NCBI GenBank assembly: GCA_004835665.1
Contig: RBKR01000001.1
Location: 3,100,001 to 3,164,000 of the forward strand
DNA: 64,000 bases
Origin: Phoma sp. XZ068
Taxonomy: Eukaryota > Ascomycota > Dothideomycetes > Pleosporales > Didymellaceae
Direction of reading: 5' to 3'
In this document: one piece after another, positions 23,991-36,105 of the stretch
How the letters are laid out: each line of letters starts with the position of its first letter
Numbering within the stretch: the first letter of the stretch is position 1
Notes under the pieces: generated by a model
What the model was told of the DNA's origin: nothing
The model's database searches: none
Seen by the model: the letters and a program-made list of their open reading frames with translations, nothing else
Position numbers and translations under genes: made by a program

Positions 23991-25724
23991 TCAGAACAGC
24001 GCGTTGTTTGCACAGGTGAATACGTTCAGAGGGTCATCTGGGTCCTGGACCCTGGCATTCAAATCTGAGATTGATGTATACAGACCGAATACCGTAAGGA
24101 ATGCCGATGCTGATATCATTAGCTCTAGTCTCGCTTCCATAGAGAGATAGTTACCGAGAATCATAAACCAATTGAACAAGGCCAGTGACGTCTTCTTCCA
24201 ATTGATAAACTGCTGACCCCAATTGAGAAAGATCCACTGCGCGTTGGCCATGCCAAAAGTGAACCACGTAACAAACAGTGCCGACGAGATGGCCAGGATA
24301 GAGCCAAAGGCTGGAATTGCATTCGCCAGTACGAATGCTACTAGCCAGAAGACCGTACCCAGGCCAAGCCAAACACCCCATGTCAGAGGTGTGTTGTCGG
24401 TCAGTCGGTGTCTACTTTTGATGATCTTATCCATGACCACGTTGTACATGTACTTGATCCCTGTGTGGCCGAAGACAAGGCCTGAGCCGAGCAGAGTTGG
24501 AAACAAAATACCATATGCGGCCTTGCTAGCAACCCCCGGCGCGGATCCGAGAGCCGGAGATACGACATACTGACCAGCTAGGTGGTAGACTACGCATGCG
24601 GTAATTACATACATTGGTATGCCAACCGCATTGAGCCAGATGATGGCTGGTGTGTAGTCCTTGCTTCTACAGCCACACATTAGCTTCAGCACGACCCCAA
24701 TGCAAAGTATACTTACGGATTCCGCATCTCGCACATGACAGTAATGAATGCCTGATTTCCAGCATATGCAAAAGCGACATTCAAGACCGACTCAAACTGT
24801 TGGTTCATGGTAGCACCAGGGTTCGGGCCAAGACGCATCTGCAGTGGCTGATTGATCGGTTCGCCCCAGTAGCCACTGCCACCATTTGCAACAGCTCTAT
24901 AGTCGGGACCATTGATTGCCAAAGCAATAACTACGATTAGAACTGCGGTGACTGAGAGTCGTTAGCAACCGAATTCTGCCTCACCACAAGCGATGAAGAC
25001 CCACAGATGCTAATTGTTGCTGGAATACCGAACCACCCAGCAAAGTTCAGGCTCCGAGGCATGCACAATAGCCAGCACATGATCATTGGAATACCAATAA
25101 ATCCAACTGTGCAAACTGCATGCTCAGTGATGGTGTTGAGGGCGATTGAAAGGGTGACATTGGCGGAAGCGCAGATGAGACACAGGTTCAACACATGTGC
25201 AAGTCCGACAATGATTTCCAACGGCTTTCCTCCCATGATTCTACCAACATCAACAACATCTCTAATATTTGGGTATCGACGGTAAAACTGTATAAGGATA
25301 TACGCGGTGTAGGTTGCCAGGACGCCCATAGCAATAACTGCGTGGGTCAGATGTTGGTGATCAGGGACACTTCGAAGTTGCCCAACTTACTCGTGATAAT
25401 CCCTGGAATCAAGCCTATTGTATGCAACATCGCAGGAAGACTGAGAATGCCGATACCCACCTGATTAGTGAAGAAAATCAAGGCTGTCTGTATTTAATGA
25501 GTTCCATGTTGTTGCAAAAGGCCAGGGACACATACCCGAACCATGCCCAGCTTCTTGCCACCATACGGGTCGTAGACCTCTCCGCTCTGGTTATCGTAGG
25601 CATCAAGAGTTGCTGGCGTTCTCGAGGGTTTTCCGTCAGACGGAGCCAATTCCTTCTCTTGGCCATGCGGTGAGCCATCCGCACTACGCGAGACATCACT
25701 GTTTCTCTCGACCTGCTGAGCCAT
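23991..25724 (-). CDS. Amino-acid transporter, AAAP/Aa_trans family
   Basis: Predicted amino-acid permease (auxin/amino-acid permease superfamily). Five exons fit: 25724-25536, 25487-25391, 25337-25005, 24951-24717 and 24666-23991, giving 509 aa. The hydrophilic N-terminus (about 60 residues) leads into TALIFFTNQVGIGILSLP, the conserved first helix with its GIGILSLP signature. Then come ATYTAYILIQFYRRYP, a family-typical Tyr-rich helix, several further TM helices, and the ASVLNVAFAYAGNQAF-type segment (NVAFAYAGNQAFITVMCEMRNP) expected of fungal members. The last exon carries about five TM helices including FGHTGIKYMYN. All introns are 48-53 nt with consensus ends. About 11 TMs are expected. 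The substrate cannot be deduced. Confidence 0.9.
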
Positions 25725-28700
25725 GAAGTGTTGAGTTTTAAGATTGAGTCTGGGTGTGGTAGAATAGCTCGAAAGATGGCGAGGACAACCAACAAGGAGC
25801 TCGAATCTTATAAGGAGAGTGGAAAGTGTACAACGCTTATCCCCAACTTCCTGGCGTCTTGGTCCAAGAACCAGTTCCCCATAACAGGGTCTTGTGGTAT
25901 TGCATTGGCGTCATCGTCATCCGTGTAGTCCTCCTCGGCGCCACTGCTTGTGACCATGGCTTTTGGTAACATGTCTTACACATACCTCGAACCGGAGTGA
26001 GCATGAGCGCAAACCTGAGCGAAAACATTGCTTGATACTCAGCCATCTGTTCAGCACCAATAATGAGTTACTTGCTCTTCAATGGATTTTGAACCATGTG
26101 CGTGCAAGGCCGACTTGAAGCGCATTGCCAAGCCTGCAGCAGGCGTACCAGGAGGGGCGACACAGTCCAAATTGCCGGGTTCCAGTGATAGCAGTCGGGC
26201 AGCGGAACTGATCAGGCAGGTACCAAGTAATTTCGTTGTCAGATGCGCTCACTAGAACATCTCATTGATTCTAAGCGCAGCCAGAGAGGAGGTTTGGAGC
26301 TGGGCATGTCGTCTGTGGCGATAGCCAATCCTGCCAAGTTGCTTCGGCGTGGCTGAAATTGCCGACGTTGCCGAGTCCAAACTTAGCAAGAACAACTGCC
26401 ATTCAGGGAGGACGTCCATGCTACGCTAGAAACTTAAAGTATGGAAAGTATCCTTTGAGCAGCCAAATTTTTACGTACAATGTGTATTGCACTGATCTAC
26501 CCTAGCCTTGGGCCAAGCAGCAGCAGCCTCCTTGCATCTGGAACAAACGGTTTTGGGTTTGTTGAACCTGTAAAACTTGCGAAGGGCATAACTGCAGAAC
26601 TGAGGGCATATCTCCCATTGGGCAAGTGCTGTTGCAGCGTAGTTAAAACGTTTCATGAGCGGCACATATACACCTGCATCAATATCGTTCAAGTATTTGC
26701 CATTGCCATGGCGGGGGAGAGAAAGTAGAGAAGGTCCTGCTTTGAGAATCAGGCGATGGAATAGAAGTTGATAGAACGAACCAAATTCGTCTCCTATATT
26801 GTAACTTCTTTTCATCTCTTAAAAATCACAATGCGCCTGAACTAGCATGACATGTGCTGATATTCTTCATAGGTGAGTGACATCCACCCAACGCTTCCTG
26901 AATGCGAACTAAGCTTGCCGCCTGTTGTCATATTCATTATATCTGAGGGCGATGAGAGTATCCGGTTAGCTCTACTTCTGCGACGTTATATTATTACTCT
27001 ATTGTAAGTGAAGTTAGGTACATCCTAGAGCTTTGAGATGATTTCAATACTGATAAACAATCCAGATTCACCCAGGTAAAGCTCGAAATAATAATCCACA
27101 CACTAGAAGGCACTCTATGGATTGGTACTTTTTCTGAAGGGCATTGCAATGAGTTGTTGTAAGCTGGAGGGGAGAACGCCAAAACACCGCGTCCCACGAA
27201 CCCGGGTTTCCAATTTGAAAAGTAGGTATACCATTGCTGCAAAGCGTCGATGATGGCGCGCGTCCATCTCTTCATCGAGACACTATCTCTAGCGCTATCG
27301 TACCCAAATTATGCTAAGGGAGCAGGGCAGGTGCGATTGTACTGGTTGATGTCGCTTTGCTCTTGGCCAGTCGCGGAAGGAAGTTTCGCACTACCACCGA
27401 ATTATTACCTCGGGGAGATGGGGAGCCTCTGCGGCAGAGGCTTTCCTGAATCTTCATATCCGTAGTGGACGGGTGCTAATGATGCGTCGCTGAGAGCCAT
27501 GCAAGGAATCGCCGGGGCGGCACTGCAAGACCGCAGTGTCGTTCGTAGGCTCGCGTCGGTTAGTTCCGGTGACGCCATGGTCTTGACCCACCTTTCCATA
27601 TTGAAGACCGAACTTAAAGTCAATGCGGCGAGGGAGTTTGATGACTTACGGCCTGTGCATAATTTTTGTCTTGGTTGTTCATGCCTTTGGTTGCATGCCA
27701 AGGAATTTTGCTGATTGGTAGATGGCTTTGATTATCCAGCAAGGACTTGTCTTCAAGGGTGCTTAAATAGAGACCGAACAGGACTTATCGCTCGATCTAG
27801 AGCATTGGTTACCCGATGCAAAATAAAAATGAGAAACTTCCCGAGTTTCCACTCTCTACCCTTCAAACGTCCTGCAACCAATCAACGGGCGTTCTGAAAA
27901 TCAAATGTCGTCCAATGCCTAGGTAGGCAATTCTAGGGTTTTCTTGACAAATGGCATTCAGCTGAGATGAAACATCCAAGGTCATCGAGTTCTTGTCACT
28001 TTCCTGGTTCTAGGTATGTTTGATCACCATACGCTGCGCCGCAGTTTACCGTGCAGCCGATCAGAAATGATGTTAAACACCAATACTTTCATCTTGCAAT
28101 ACCAATTGTCCCGGTTAAAGTGGCAGCATTGCAGATGCGTATTCGTCCGTTAGTTAATTTCTCAGAGATGAAGCATGCGCGCAATTGCCCAGGTGCATTA
28201 CAAATGTCCATGTTGTTAATGCAAACAAATCAAACCGAAAGTTGAGGAGGTTTTGAGCGACCGTCACTAGGAAAACAGTGAAGAGATAAGCTTCAAGAGT
28301 TTAGACAACCGAAGGTTTACTCGGCATCGCAACGGAGGAGTTGCATTCTGTTCATGGCGTGGTTCGTTTCCCCGGACCACGATCATTTCCAGTCATTATA
28401 CACAAGGAGATGGGACATTGTATCTTTATTGATCCCTGGTTCATGCCCTCATTATGTAAGCCTGGAAGTGCAACTAAAGGGTCACAGTGGTACGACTAAG
28501 AGATGTGGTCAAACAGGAGTATTGTAGTCACAGCGTATACCTAGAAAACAAACTTCCTTGAGCTGAAGAAAATGTGGACCGCCTTTTGCTAGGATGAAAG
28601 ACATTTTAGCAAAGTTCACGAGCGACGACAGGGGTTCAGATTTCGCCAATCTGCTCCCGAGCGTGATACAGATGTTGGATTGAACCTAGAAAGCGAAATA

Positions 28701-29685
28701 GGGCGCATCACATGAACATGATTATTTCTGATGTAAACTTAGGTGGCATTCGCGTGAACTGTGTTATCAGTGTACTTCTAATACCCTGAACCGAATTTAG
28801 AAGTATGCGACAAGGTTGCAATCTGGACTGTTTACTTCTGATGGCTATGTGTTGAACATTCCACGCAGTTAGAATCTTGAAATAGGCACAGATATTACAA
28901 CACCGCTTCGCGTGCATTATTACATGAATTAATACATACGCGAGGGTAGCTCAGTCTCGTGCGTACAAGAATGAAAGACGTGTGTTCCCGATATACACAG
29001 AGCCATTCTGTTTGATTTTGAAACACTTTTGGAGCTGGCACTAGATTGACAAAGAACCCTAACCCTAATCCCGGTATTGACCCCCATTAAGGTTATGAAT
29101 TGGGGTATGGGACAAACCATCTACTTATATATAGCGATGTGTGATCACATGATCATCTGCCTTAATATACTGCGTATGATCTTCCACCTCAGTAAACTTA
29201 CTTGGGTACCTGCATGGTCTGCTCCACACATTAGGACCGATGTCCGCCAAATAAGCTAGTTCTACTGTTAGTGTGGCAAACCAAACTCGTACGGCGACTT
29301 TCGCACCGAGTTCTCTAGTGTACCGTTGCGGAACTTTCCGCTTCTCGCCGCGATCGGAATTTCGTACATGGGGGTGCCTGACTAACTGAAATACGAAAAG
29401 TTGCCCCCGCTGCCTAGGACCAGGCAGCTTTTGTATAGAAGTAACATTTACTGTGGTAGACAATTGAGGACCATCCCGTATTCCATTCTGATTGAGAATG
29501 CTATTATATCTAATATTGATGTTCATCCTGGCTGGTGTAATAGGAACTTCGTTCCTCTTCAAAGTTTGGCTTTTACCCCCCCCCCCCCCAAATATTTCCA
29601 TGATCGAATCTGAACGCCACCCTGTTTGCCAGATTTGGTTCTCTGCAAATATTATTTGAAGCATAAATCAGACTCGCAATCATAC
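25725..29685. other. Gene-poor stretch of about 4 kb
   Basis: No frame here shows recognisable domains. The base composition is slightly AT-rich but CpA and TpG are still frequent, so it is not RIP-destroyed like the right end of the window. It contains a two-unit telomere-like motif (29055-29068) and a run of 14 C (29576-29589). The frame at 29125-29664 on the minus strand runs through that C tract and is not believed. Confidence 0.45.
29055..29068 (+). repeat. Interstitial telomere-like repeat (AACCCTAACCCTAA)
   Basis: Two units of the fungal telomere hexamer CCCTAA in an intergenic region. Similar short tracts occur at 34791-34804 and 38533-38544. They may be telobox-type protein binding sites or scars of break repair. 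Confidence 0.7.
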
Positions 29686-30313
29686 TCAAAACGTCACGTC
29701 GTGAATTGATCCAATGTTGTTCATATACTGATCGAGTGTGCGGTAGGTAGCTGTTGCTGAACGTGCAACGTGCAGGGTCTGGATACATGAACTTACAAAT
29801 TTAGTCTCAAGTTGGCGTGATATCTGGGCATCACTCTGAGCTGCAGTGAGCTGCACGTGGCTTGAATTGGACCATGCCAAGTCTGATATCGGCTTTATTT
29901 TAGATCTAATTACGGCGTCTTTGCCATGGTCGGTAATCATACCATCCATGTAATGCTCTGAAGTACAACCATCGACGCCAGCCATTGAGGCGAACACAAC
30001 TCTGCACGCGTCAATGAAGCTTCGCACTTTAGCGCATGTTACTACAATGTTTTTCCGTCCATTAAAATTCGTGTAAAGGCAAGTCTGCTTCACACTCAAG
30101 CGCTCGCAGTTTAATCGTGATAAATCTCTTTGGGTCGTTCTGCGTCTTGCTATCGTTTGTCTCCTGGTTAGAGAGGTGTGAAGCAGTCACCCTAGCACTA
30201 GTGGTCTTTCCATCGTTGCCGTTCGGGGCCACGCATTGAACCTGCGTTACCGCTGTCGCGCCCGCAACCTGCAAGAGCAAACAATTAGCACATTGCACAA
30301 CTCTGAACCACAT
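29686..30313 (-). CDS. Tentative small secreted Cys-rich protein (exon structure uncertain)
   Basis: Two overlapping open frames look like parts of one spliced gene. The upstream frame begins at 30313 with a hydrophobic segment ending in VAGATA, acceptable as a weak signal peptide, followed by VQCVAPNGNDG. The downstream frame holds five Cys, with blocks KQTCLYTNFNG, IVVTCAKV, FIDACRVV and GVDGCTS, a pattern common in small fungal secreted proteins. An intron of about 49 nt (donor GTGCTA, acceptor GATAG, branch CTCTAAC) would join them in frame. A consensus GTAAGT donor follows TKF near 29797, hinting at another intron. An alternative is that the signal peptide lies on a further upstream exon ending at the acceptor near 30270. 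It is head-to-head with the NLP gene. Confidence 0.33.
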
Positions 30314-30525
30314 CTGAGAGCTAAGAAGCTACTGCATCCCCTGCTTCCTTCCTTGTATAGAGTTGGTATGGCGCATTGAGCTCGTACGGCGAAATTTCGA
30401 CGTAATATGTATATTCGCTAACGACATCAAAACGGAATATTCAACCCGGCTCATACCGACTCGTACCACGATGTCACCATCCCAAGACGGAAGCTGAGTA
30501 CCTTCGACTGTACATAATATTTCAA

Positions 30526-30533
30526 TATAAAAG
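30526..30533 (+). promoter_or_regulatory. TATA box of the NLP gene
   Basis: TATAAAAG lies 126 bp upstream of the NLP start codon, at a spacing that would leave a 5' UTR of roughly 100 nt. TATA boxes are often found on strongly induced fungal genes. Confidence 0.5.
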
Positions 30534-30658
30534 GCTTGCAACAATACTCGTCTGGTCAACAAAGTATCTCGCAGATCGTCTCGATACTCGCCCTGCAGTC
30601 AATCACTACACTCTCTTGGTAGACCTTTGATTTGTTACTGTCGTTCTTCCCCATCAAA

Positions 30659-31446
30659 ATGCGCTTCACTACAGTTTTGTATGCTCTGGCTGTGGCGAGC
30701 GGGGTCGTGGCCGCTCCTACTCCATCGGAACTTGAAAGTCGTGCTGTAGTTAACCACGACTCTCTCAACCCAATATCCACCCGTTTGCAAAGTGGAAGAA
30801 TTGGCCGTGCCATCGAGAGGTTCACTCCTTTGCTCCACATCGCTCACGGCTGCCAGCCGTACACTGCGGTCGATGATGCTGGGAACACCAGGTATGTCGC
30901 TTGCAAAGCACCTCACTTCGAAGAGTCACTGACTTTGGCTGTAGTGGGGGTCTACAAGACAGTGGTAACGTCAGTGCGGGATGTCGCGATGGTAACAAGG
31001 GCCAAATCTACGCCCGCGCCGCTTGGCACAAGGGCAAGTTCGCCATCATGTATGCCTGGTACTTCCCAAAGGACCAGCCCAACGCCGGCAACGTCGCCGG
31101 CGGCCACCGCCATGACTGGGAGAGCGTCGTGGTCTGGTTAGACAACCCTGCGAACGACAATCCTCGCATTCTGGGTGGTGCTGCATCTGGCCATGGCTCC
31201 TACAAGCGCACCAACAACCCAAATAGACGAGGCAACAACGTGAAGGTCGAGTACTTCACCACCTTCCCTACAAACCATGAGCTACAATTCACCGATACTC
31301 TCGGGCGCTCGTACTGGATTAGTGACTGGGATCGTATGCCTGCCGCTGCTCAGCGTGCACTCTCGAATGGCGAGGCTTTTGGCAAGGCGAACGTGCCTTT
31401 CAGGCCCGATAACTTCTTCTCCAACTTGGACAAGGCTTTTGTCTAG
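30659..31446 (+). CDS. Necrosis- and ethylene-inducing protein-like secreted protein (NLP, NPP1 family)
   Basis: Predicted secreted NLP; many members permeabilise dicot plasma membranes, others are non-toxic. Exons 30659-30891 and 30945-31446 give 244 aa. A signal peptide of about 19 residues ends near VVAAP. The family heptapeptide GHRHDWE is intact at about residues 131-137. Two Cys (about 65 and 91) on either side of the intron match the disulfide of type-1 NLPs, and YAWYFPKDQP lies just before the heptapeptide. The intron is 53 nt with GTATGT and CTGTAG. Nothing is truncated. A TATA box lies 126 bp upstream. Whether this copy is cytolytic cannot be judged by eye. Confidence 0.93.
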
Positions 31447-32131
31447 ACTTTGCGTCAGACATCGGTTTCACAATGTCTCGGGTATCTAGGTTCCTCCTTT
31501 CAGACAGCTGTAACTTACTTTCTCGCATTGGATTTTCCTTTGCCCTGTGTATAGTATCCCCTGATAGTAGACGTTAGCTTTTGCATTTGTGGGTAAACTG
31601 GCCCTTGGTTAGTAGTACAGCTTTGAGACATTAATGAAAATTCAGTAGCATAGATGAACTCTCTGATCCCGTGTGCGTTCAACGCTGTACATAATTTAAG
31701 TAGTCGCCTTTCGCAACTTCCAGTACATGTAAAGAGTCATGCCTAACTAGTTGACTACCTATCTATATTAGTGAAATTCTCCTCTCATTATAACAACTAC
31801 GTTAGAAGGCAGACTGTTGGCCACAACCATAGGCATTGCAACAGAGGTCAGCGCAGTCGTTGCCATAATATCGGCTACGATCTCCGTTGGTGCTACAAGA
31901 CGAGGGGGCCGATACTGTATACCGTCGAACTGGCAAGGTAGCAAGAGAATGCATAGTAACGATAATGCAACGAAGTAGACCCGAAGTCAGTATATGCCGG
32001 CCTGTTCAGGCCCTAATGGATTCTGGAGCTTAAGGCCATTGGTGCCTCACAAGATGGGTGTTCCTCTCATCTTTTATTTTCATAATGCTGTATAACTATA
32101 ACTGTAGAGCAGTGGCGGCCCATACATACGC
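31447..32131. other. Intergenic between converging NLP and CDK genes
   Basis: About 0.7 kb containing the 3' flanks of both genes. No coding sequence or strong repeat is seen. Confidence 0.5.
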
Positions 32132-33327
32132 TTATTGAAGGTCATTCGTGGTGGCGGTCCTGGACGTTGGACACAGACCACGACCAGAGTATGCCGAGCT
32201 TCCCTCTTCGAAGTAGGGATGGATGCAAGCCTGCTTGGCAGAGATACGGCTGGCAGGGTTATAGGATAGCATTCTCTCGAGGAGATTGAGGCCTGCATGG
32301 TCGAGATTGGTGCAGAGGGGCTTGTGATAGTCGCGTTTCCACTGGGGAAAGGAGGACTTGAAGTCGGGGAAGCAGTCCTTATCCATGACGCCAGGCCAAT
32401 CGTCCTCGGTGGGAGTGCCTAATAGCCTGAATATCTTAGTATGTGTTCCGGAAAAACAAACATCGCTTGGTCAGTATGGCACTGGCTCTTCAAAGACCAG
32501 TGGGGGAAAAGGAACGGGTCGGAGATATACTTACTTGAAGATCTTGAAAATTTCATCGATTTCAGAATCGCCAGGAAACAGTGGTTTCCGGGTACACATC
32601 TCAGCAAAGATACAGCCTACAGACCACATATCGACACCAGTCGAATATTGGCGACCTCCAAGTAAAATCTCTGGAGCTCTGTACCAGAGAGTGACAACTT
32701 CATGGGTATAAGTGCGAAGAGGGACACCAAAAGCGCGCGCAAGACCAAAGTCGGCGAGCTTGAGATTTCCTTCGCGATCGATTAACAGGTTTGCCGGCTT
32801 GAGATCTCGATGCAGGACGCGATGACTGTGACAGTATCGAATGCCTTCGCACAATTGACTCATGAATTTCTTTATCATGGCTTCACCCAAACCAAGTTGC
32901 GCTAGTTCCGCTCCAGCTTCTTCAGGAAGTGGTTTACCTCGTCCGCCATCAGACACTGGAAGGCCGTCCATGTATCGCTTTAAATCGAGCTCCATAAACT
33001 CGACCACGAGGTATAGTTTGTGACCATCCGAGTGCACGATATTGAGGAGCCGGACGATGTTCGGGTCGTTCATTTCTCTAAGGAGAGAAATTTCGCGAAT
33101 CGCAGTACTGGGCACACCTTCGTCTTCGGCTTCGAGGCGGATCATCTTAAGAGCAACGATGCGTCCCGAATTGCTGAGATCGCGGGCTTTGTATACTACA
33201 CCATATGTACCTTTATGGTCGAGCGATCATGGGTTAGACGCGTCTAGACACTGTTGGAGCGCGACGCAGCCTGTATGGAGAGGTACTGACCTTCTCCGAG
33301 CTTGCCCAATTTCTGGTAATTCTCCAT
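32132..33327 (-). CDS. cdc2: Cyclin-dependent kinase 1 (Cdc2/Cdc28/NimX-like)
   Basis: Predicted master cell-cycle Ser/Thr kinase acting with cyclins. Exons 33327-33291, 33210-32535 and 32426-32132 give 335 aa. The first intron interrupts the glycine loop; splicing restores GEGTYGVV with Thr14 and Tyr15, the inhibitory phosphosites, at the same numbering as human CDK1. Lys34 is in VALK, PSTAIRE occupies 46-52, the catalytic HRD is 146-148, DFG is 166-168, and the activating Thr is about 181 in RTYTHEVVTLWYRAPE. The insert GGRGKPLPEEAG typical of filamentous fungal CDK1 is present. Oddities: HRDLKPAN replaces the nearly universal HRDLKPQN, VALKMIRL has Met for Lys, and the last ~25 residues do not match the short tail usual in the family, so the 3' end may be mis-modelled. 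Confidence 0.92.
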
Positions 33328-33993
33328 GGCGATTGTGTGGTGATTTGTTTGATGCTGAGAACTAACGAGATGAGTGACAACGCGTCTTAGCGCGTGCTGA
33401 GGCAGTGCAGAAGGATTGCAAACCAAAATAAAGTGTGAGTGCTAATCTCGATAACAAGCCGTACTGAAAGAGACCTGTCGAATATCGCTCTGGTTTATTG
33501 GATCAAAAAGCCTCTGTTCATCGAGTTGTAGTGGTTGCGGGGGAAAGCTCGCCAGCTTGTACTGTTGGGAGCAACAATAAGAGGCTGGCGGGGCAACTGT
33601 GCGGGGCAAAGGTGCGGAGAGCTGCGGCGGCGCGCACATCCAATGAGTAGCCAAGACTCTGACTTAGAAGTATGACTCAGAAGTAAGTTAATATAAACTA
33701 GTGCGGGCTCTGATCACAAAGTATAAAGCGAAATAGCTGATATATTTACAATTTTGGGATTATTCTTGGCTGGGTACAATGATTTTGGATACAGCCTGCG
33801 ATTGTCTTCTTTTGGGCCAATATAGTGGACCAGAAATGCCTCGGCGAGGAAGTTGGCGGAGTTGGCAGGGAGAGTTGTGCAGAAACGTTAGCCAACCCAG
33901 GAACTTGATTGTCGATCAAGGGATGCACATAGGAGAGGGAGGTTGCTCAGCTTGGGGAGCACTACCGGATGCAGGGAAGTGGTGTATATCGCT
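33328..33993. other. Intergenic, probable CDK1 promoter
   Basis: About 0.67 kb upstream of the kinase start and downstream of the zinc-binding gene's second reading block. No recognisable coding sequence. Confidence 0.4.
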
Positions 33994-34604
33994 TTACCGC
34001 CTTGCCCTCTTCGCGCGATTTGGGCGGTGCCTACTCGTCTTGCAGCCAGGTGCATTCCCCGCTTCATCGCAGCAGCTCCACACGAAGCCCTCTGGAAACT
34101 CCTTGCGCATCTCAGGTGTGTCAATATTGCCATGACAACGCTCGTCATGGTCGGCCCAGAAATCGCCATCCCAGTCTACTTCAACTTCGCCTAGGCATCA
34201 TGAGCTGGTTGTCAGCCTTTTGTATGAGTACATAGCTTACCGTCATGCCACTCACAGCTCTTCTTGTCATTTTGGAGAACATCATACTCCTCGTCACACT
34301 GCTCACAGATCTCAAACTTGCGTCTGCTTACGGGCGCATCAGGCTACTCGTCGGAGTATTCGGATTCGTTATCGCGTCCCGAATCCTCATCTTCATCATC
34401 CTCGTCGTCCTCCTCATCCTTTGCCCACGCTCTCTTCAACGCGCCATGCTGCAGCATCAACTCGTCCTTTGCATACGCGTAGTTGGCAGGAGTTGAGGCA
34501 ATCAAGTACTTCAGCACAGTGCGCAAGTGGTCCAAGGTGGAGGAATCGATGACATCATGTAAGTTGTGGATCTCTATCGGTGAAGGTTGGCTTAAAGGTG
34601 ACAT
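33994..34604 (-). pseudogene. Small Cys/His-rich zinc-binding protein gene with one in-frame TAG
   Basis: Two exons, 34604-34241 and 34190-33994 (intron GTAAGC...CCTAG, 50 nt), make 187 codons including the stop, in one continuous frame except for a TAG at codon 87 (34346-34344). The N-terminal part has the leucine-rich block STLDHLRTVLKYLIASTPANY and an acidic run of Asp/Glu. Beyond the TAG the same frame continues with KFEICEQCDEEYD, CEWHDG, then VDWDGDFWADHDERCHG and WSCCDEAGNAPGC, which form a family-typical Cys/His-rich domain known in fungal hypothetical proteins. Removing the TAG as an intron would need an unrealistic 24-nt intron. Options: a true nonsense allele, stop-codon readthrough, or a sequence error. 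Confidence 0.72.
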
Positions 34605-36105
34605 TTTGCAGGACCAGAAGATTCGCGAACTCCATGAGATGGATGAAGCGACGATATGAACCCGACTAATCCGAAGCGGAACGCGCACGCATTGTGATGA
34701 TCTTCCAGCTCCACGCGCTAGTGCTCGCTAAGTATAGTAGCGTGCCGTGGACCCGGTTATAGCCAACCATATAAAGTATGGGGGCTTCTGTAACCCTAAC
34801 CCTTCGAATCAGCAACCCCTGATCCAGTTGCCTTTGACTCTGAGTCCATATGCTGCGTCGCCTCCCCTCACAGGATTATCCGGCCCCACATAACGATGCG
34901 CAACTACTCACGTGACTGGGTAGAATGTGAACTGCCTCGAGCGCTCGAAACCAGGCAGCTGGAATCGGAGAACGGACAGCTGGGTACAATTGGTGATCCA
35001 GCAGGATGATCCTGCTATGGCCTATGCTTTTGAACTTCATACATTGAAGGCTCGACGAAACCTTGGATGCTAGCCTCGACAACGCAAATGTGGGAGCTAC
35101 ATGAGTCGAAACCTAGTGCTGATGCATGGCCTGTGGTTCCGGATGGCTGTACTACACCCTCCTCCCGTCTCGTGTGCCTAGTGCAGAAACTAGCTATCAT
35201 AAATTATCTTTGGCCAAGTGCCTACGTTTACCACGGCCCTATGTCGAGCTCTATTTGCTAATTGTTGATTAGTTAACGCAGAAGTAGCAATCTCAGATTG
35301 TTATATGTAGACACAAGGACAATCTTTGAGCCAGTTAGAAGATCAAAGTAGGGATTAAAATGTTAGGCAGCCGAGCCGGGCCGGTGGGGGGGGGGGGGGG
35401 GTAAATCAATTTCTTCGTTTCCTTGCTTCGTCGTCTGTCAACCCGCTGATGCGCTCTAGCCGGCACAACAAGCTTGACCTGGCTTACAATCCAATAGACA
35501 CATTAGACGGCTTGGATGAGAGGTGTGATCTACCTAGGACGTATTCGTCTGCAGCTGTCTTGAGTAATGTTAGATCGGGCAACAATGCAAAGATCTTCAC
35601 GGCTATCGCCTCCCGAAGGTGGCCTGCTGCACGGAGAGCTTCCCAGTGGTCTAACGCGTCTGTGTCCACTCGCAGCGATTGCCCCAGGTTCCTGTCATGG
35701 TGGAAAGTGTGACATATGGCGCATTTTGGCTTTCAAGATCGCCCCTTTTCGGGCCGTCTGCCAGCGTCTTCCAACCACACGGCTCAGTGCCTGACGCTAC
35801 CGCCTCCACAACACTTTTGATTTGACACTCCGCACAAGGCTGCAGCCGTGCGTCGTACTAGGTTTGCGGAACACCAGAGTCATGATTCGTCCCGTCCGAT
35901 GACGATTTCCCTCCACGGTATACTCACAACCTCTTCTTGGTCTAGCCGCCTTCTGGACTTGTTCTTTGACAAGCCTTAGGCATCATGGCAACCGACTTGA
36001 CGCTCTTGGTCAGCAGTTCTAGGAGTCCTATGCTTTTTCCAGGCATAGTACAAAGTAACGCACTCTGCACCGTGATTACCTTCTTTTCCCTGCAGTTTCA
36101 ACAAG
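34605..36105. other. Intergenic with telomere-like motif and poly-G tract
   Basis: About 1.5 kb. It contains TAACCCTAACCCTT at 34791-34804, 187 bp upstream of the zinc-binding gene start, and a run of 16 G at 35386-35401. A motif-free frame on the minus strand at 35484-35669 has a gene-like composition but no recognisable relatives and may be a relic. Confidence 0.45.

Noticed and set aside
27405..27701. 98-codon minus-strand frame in a locally GC-richer patch
   Set aside because: No signal peptide, motif or neighbour supports it; it may be a relic but cannot be called.
29125..29664. 179-codon minus-strand frame
   Set aside because: It reads through the 14-C tract as poly-Gly, has no motif and shows no splice signals; probably fortuitous.
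34322..34345. 24-nt GT...AG segment as an intron removing the TAG
   Set aside because: It is far shorter than any other intron in the window (44-108 nt) and lacks a branch site.
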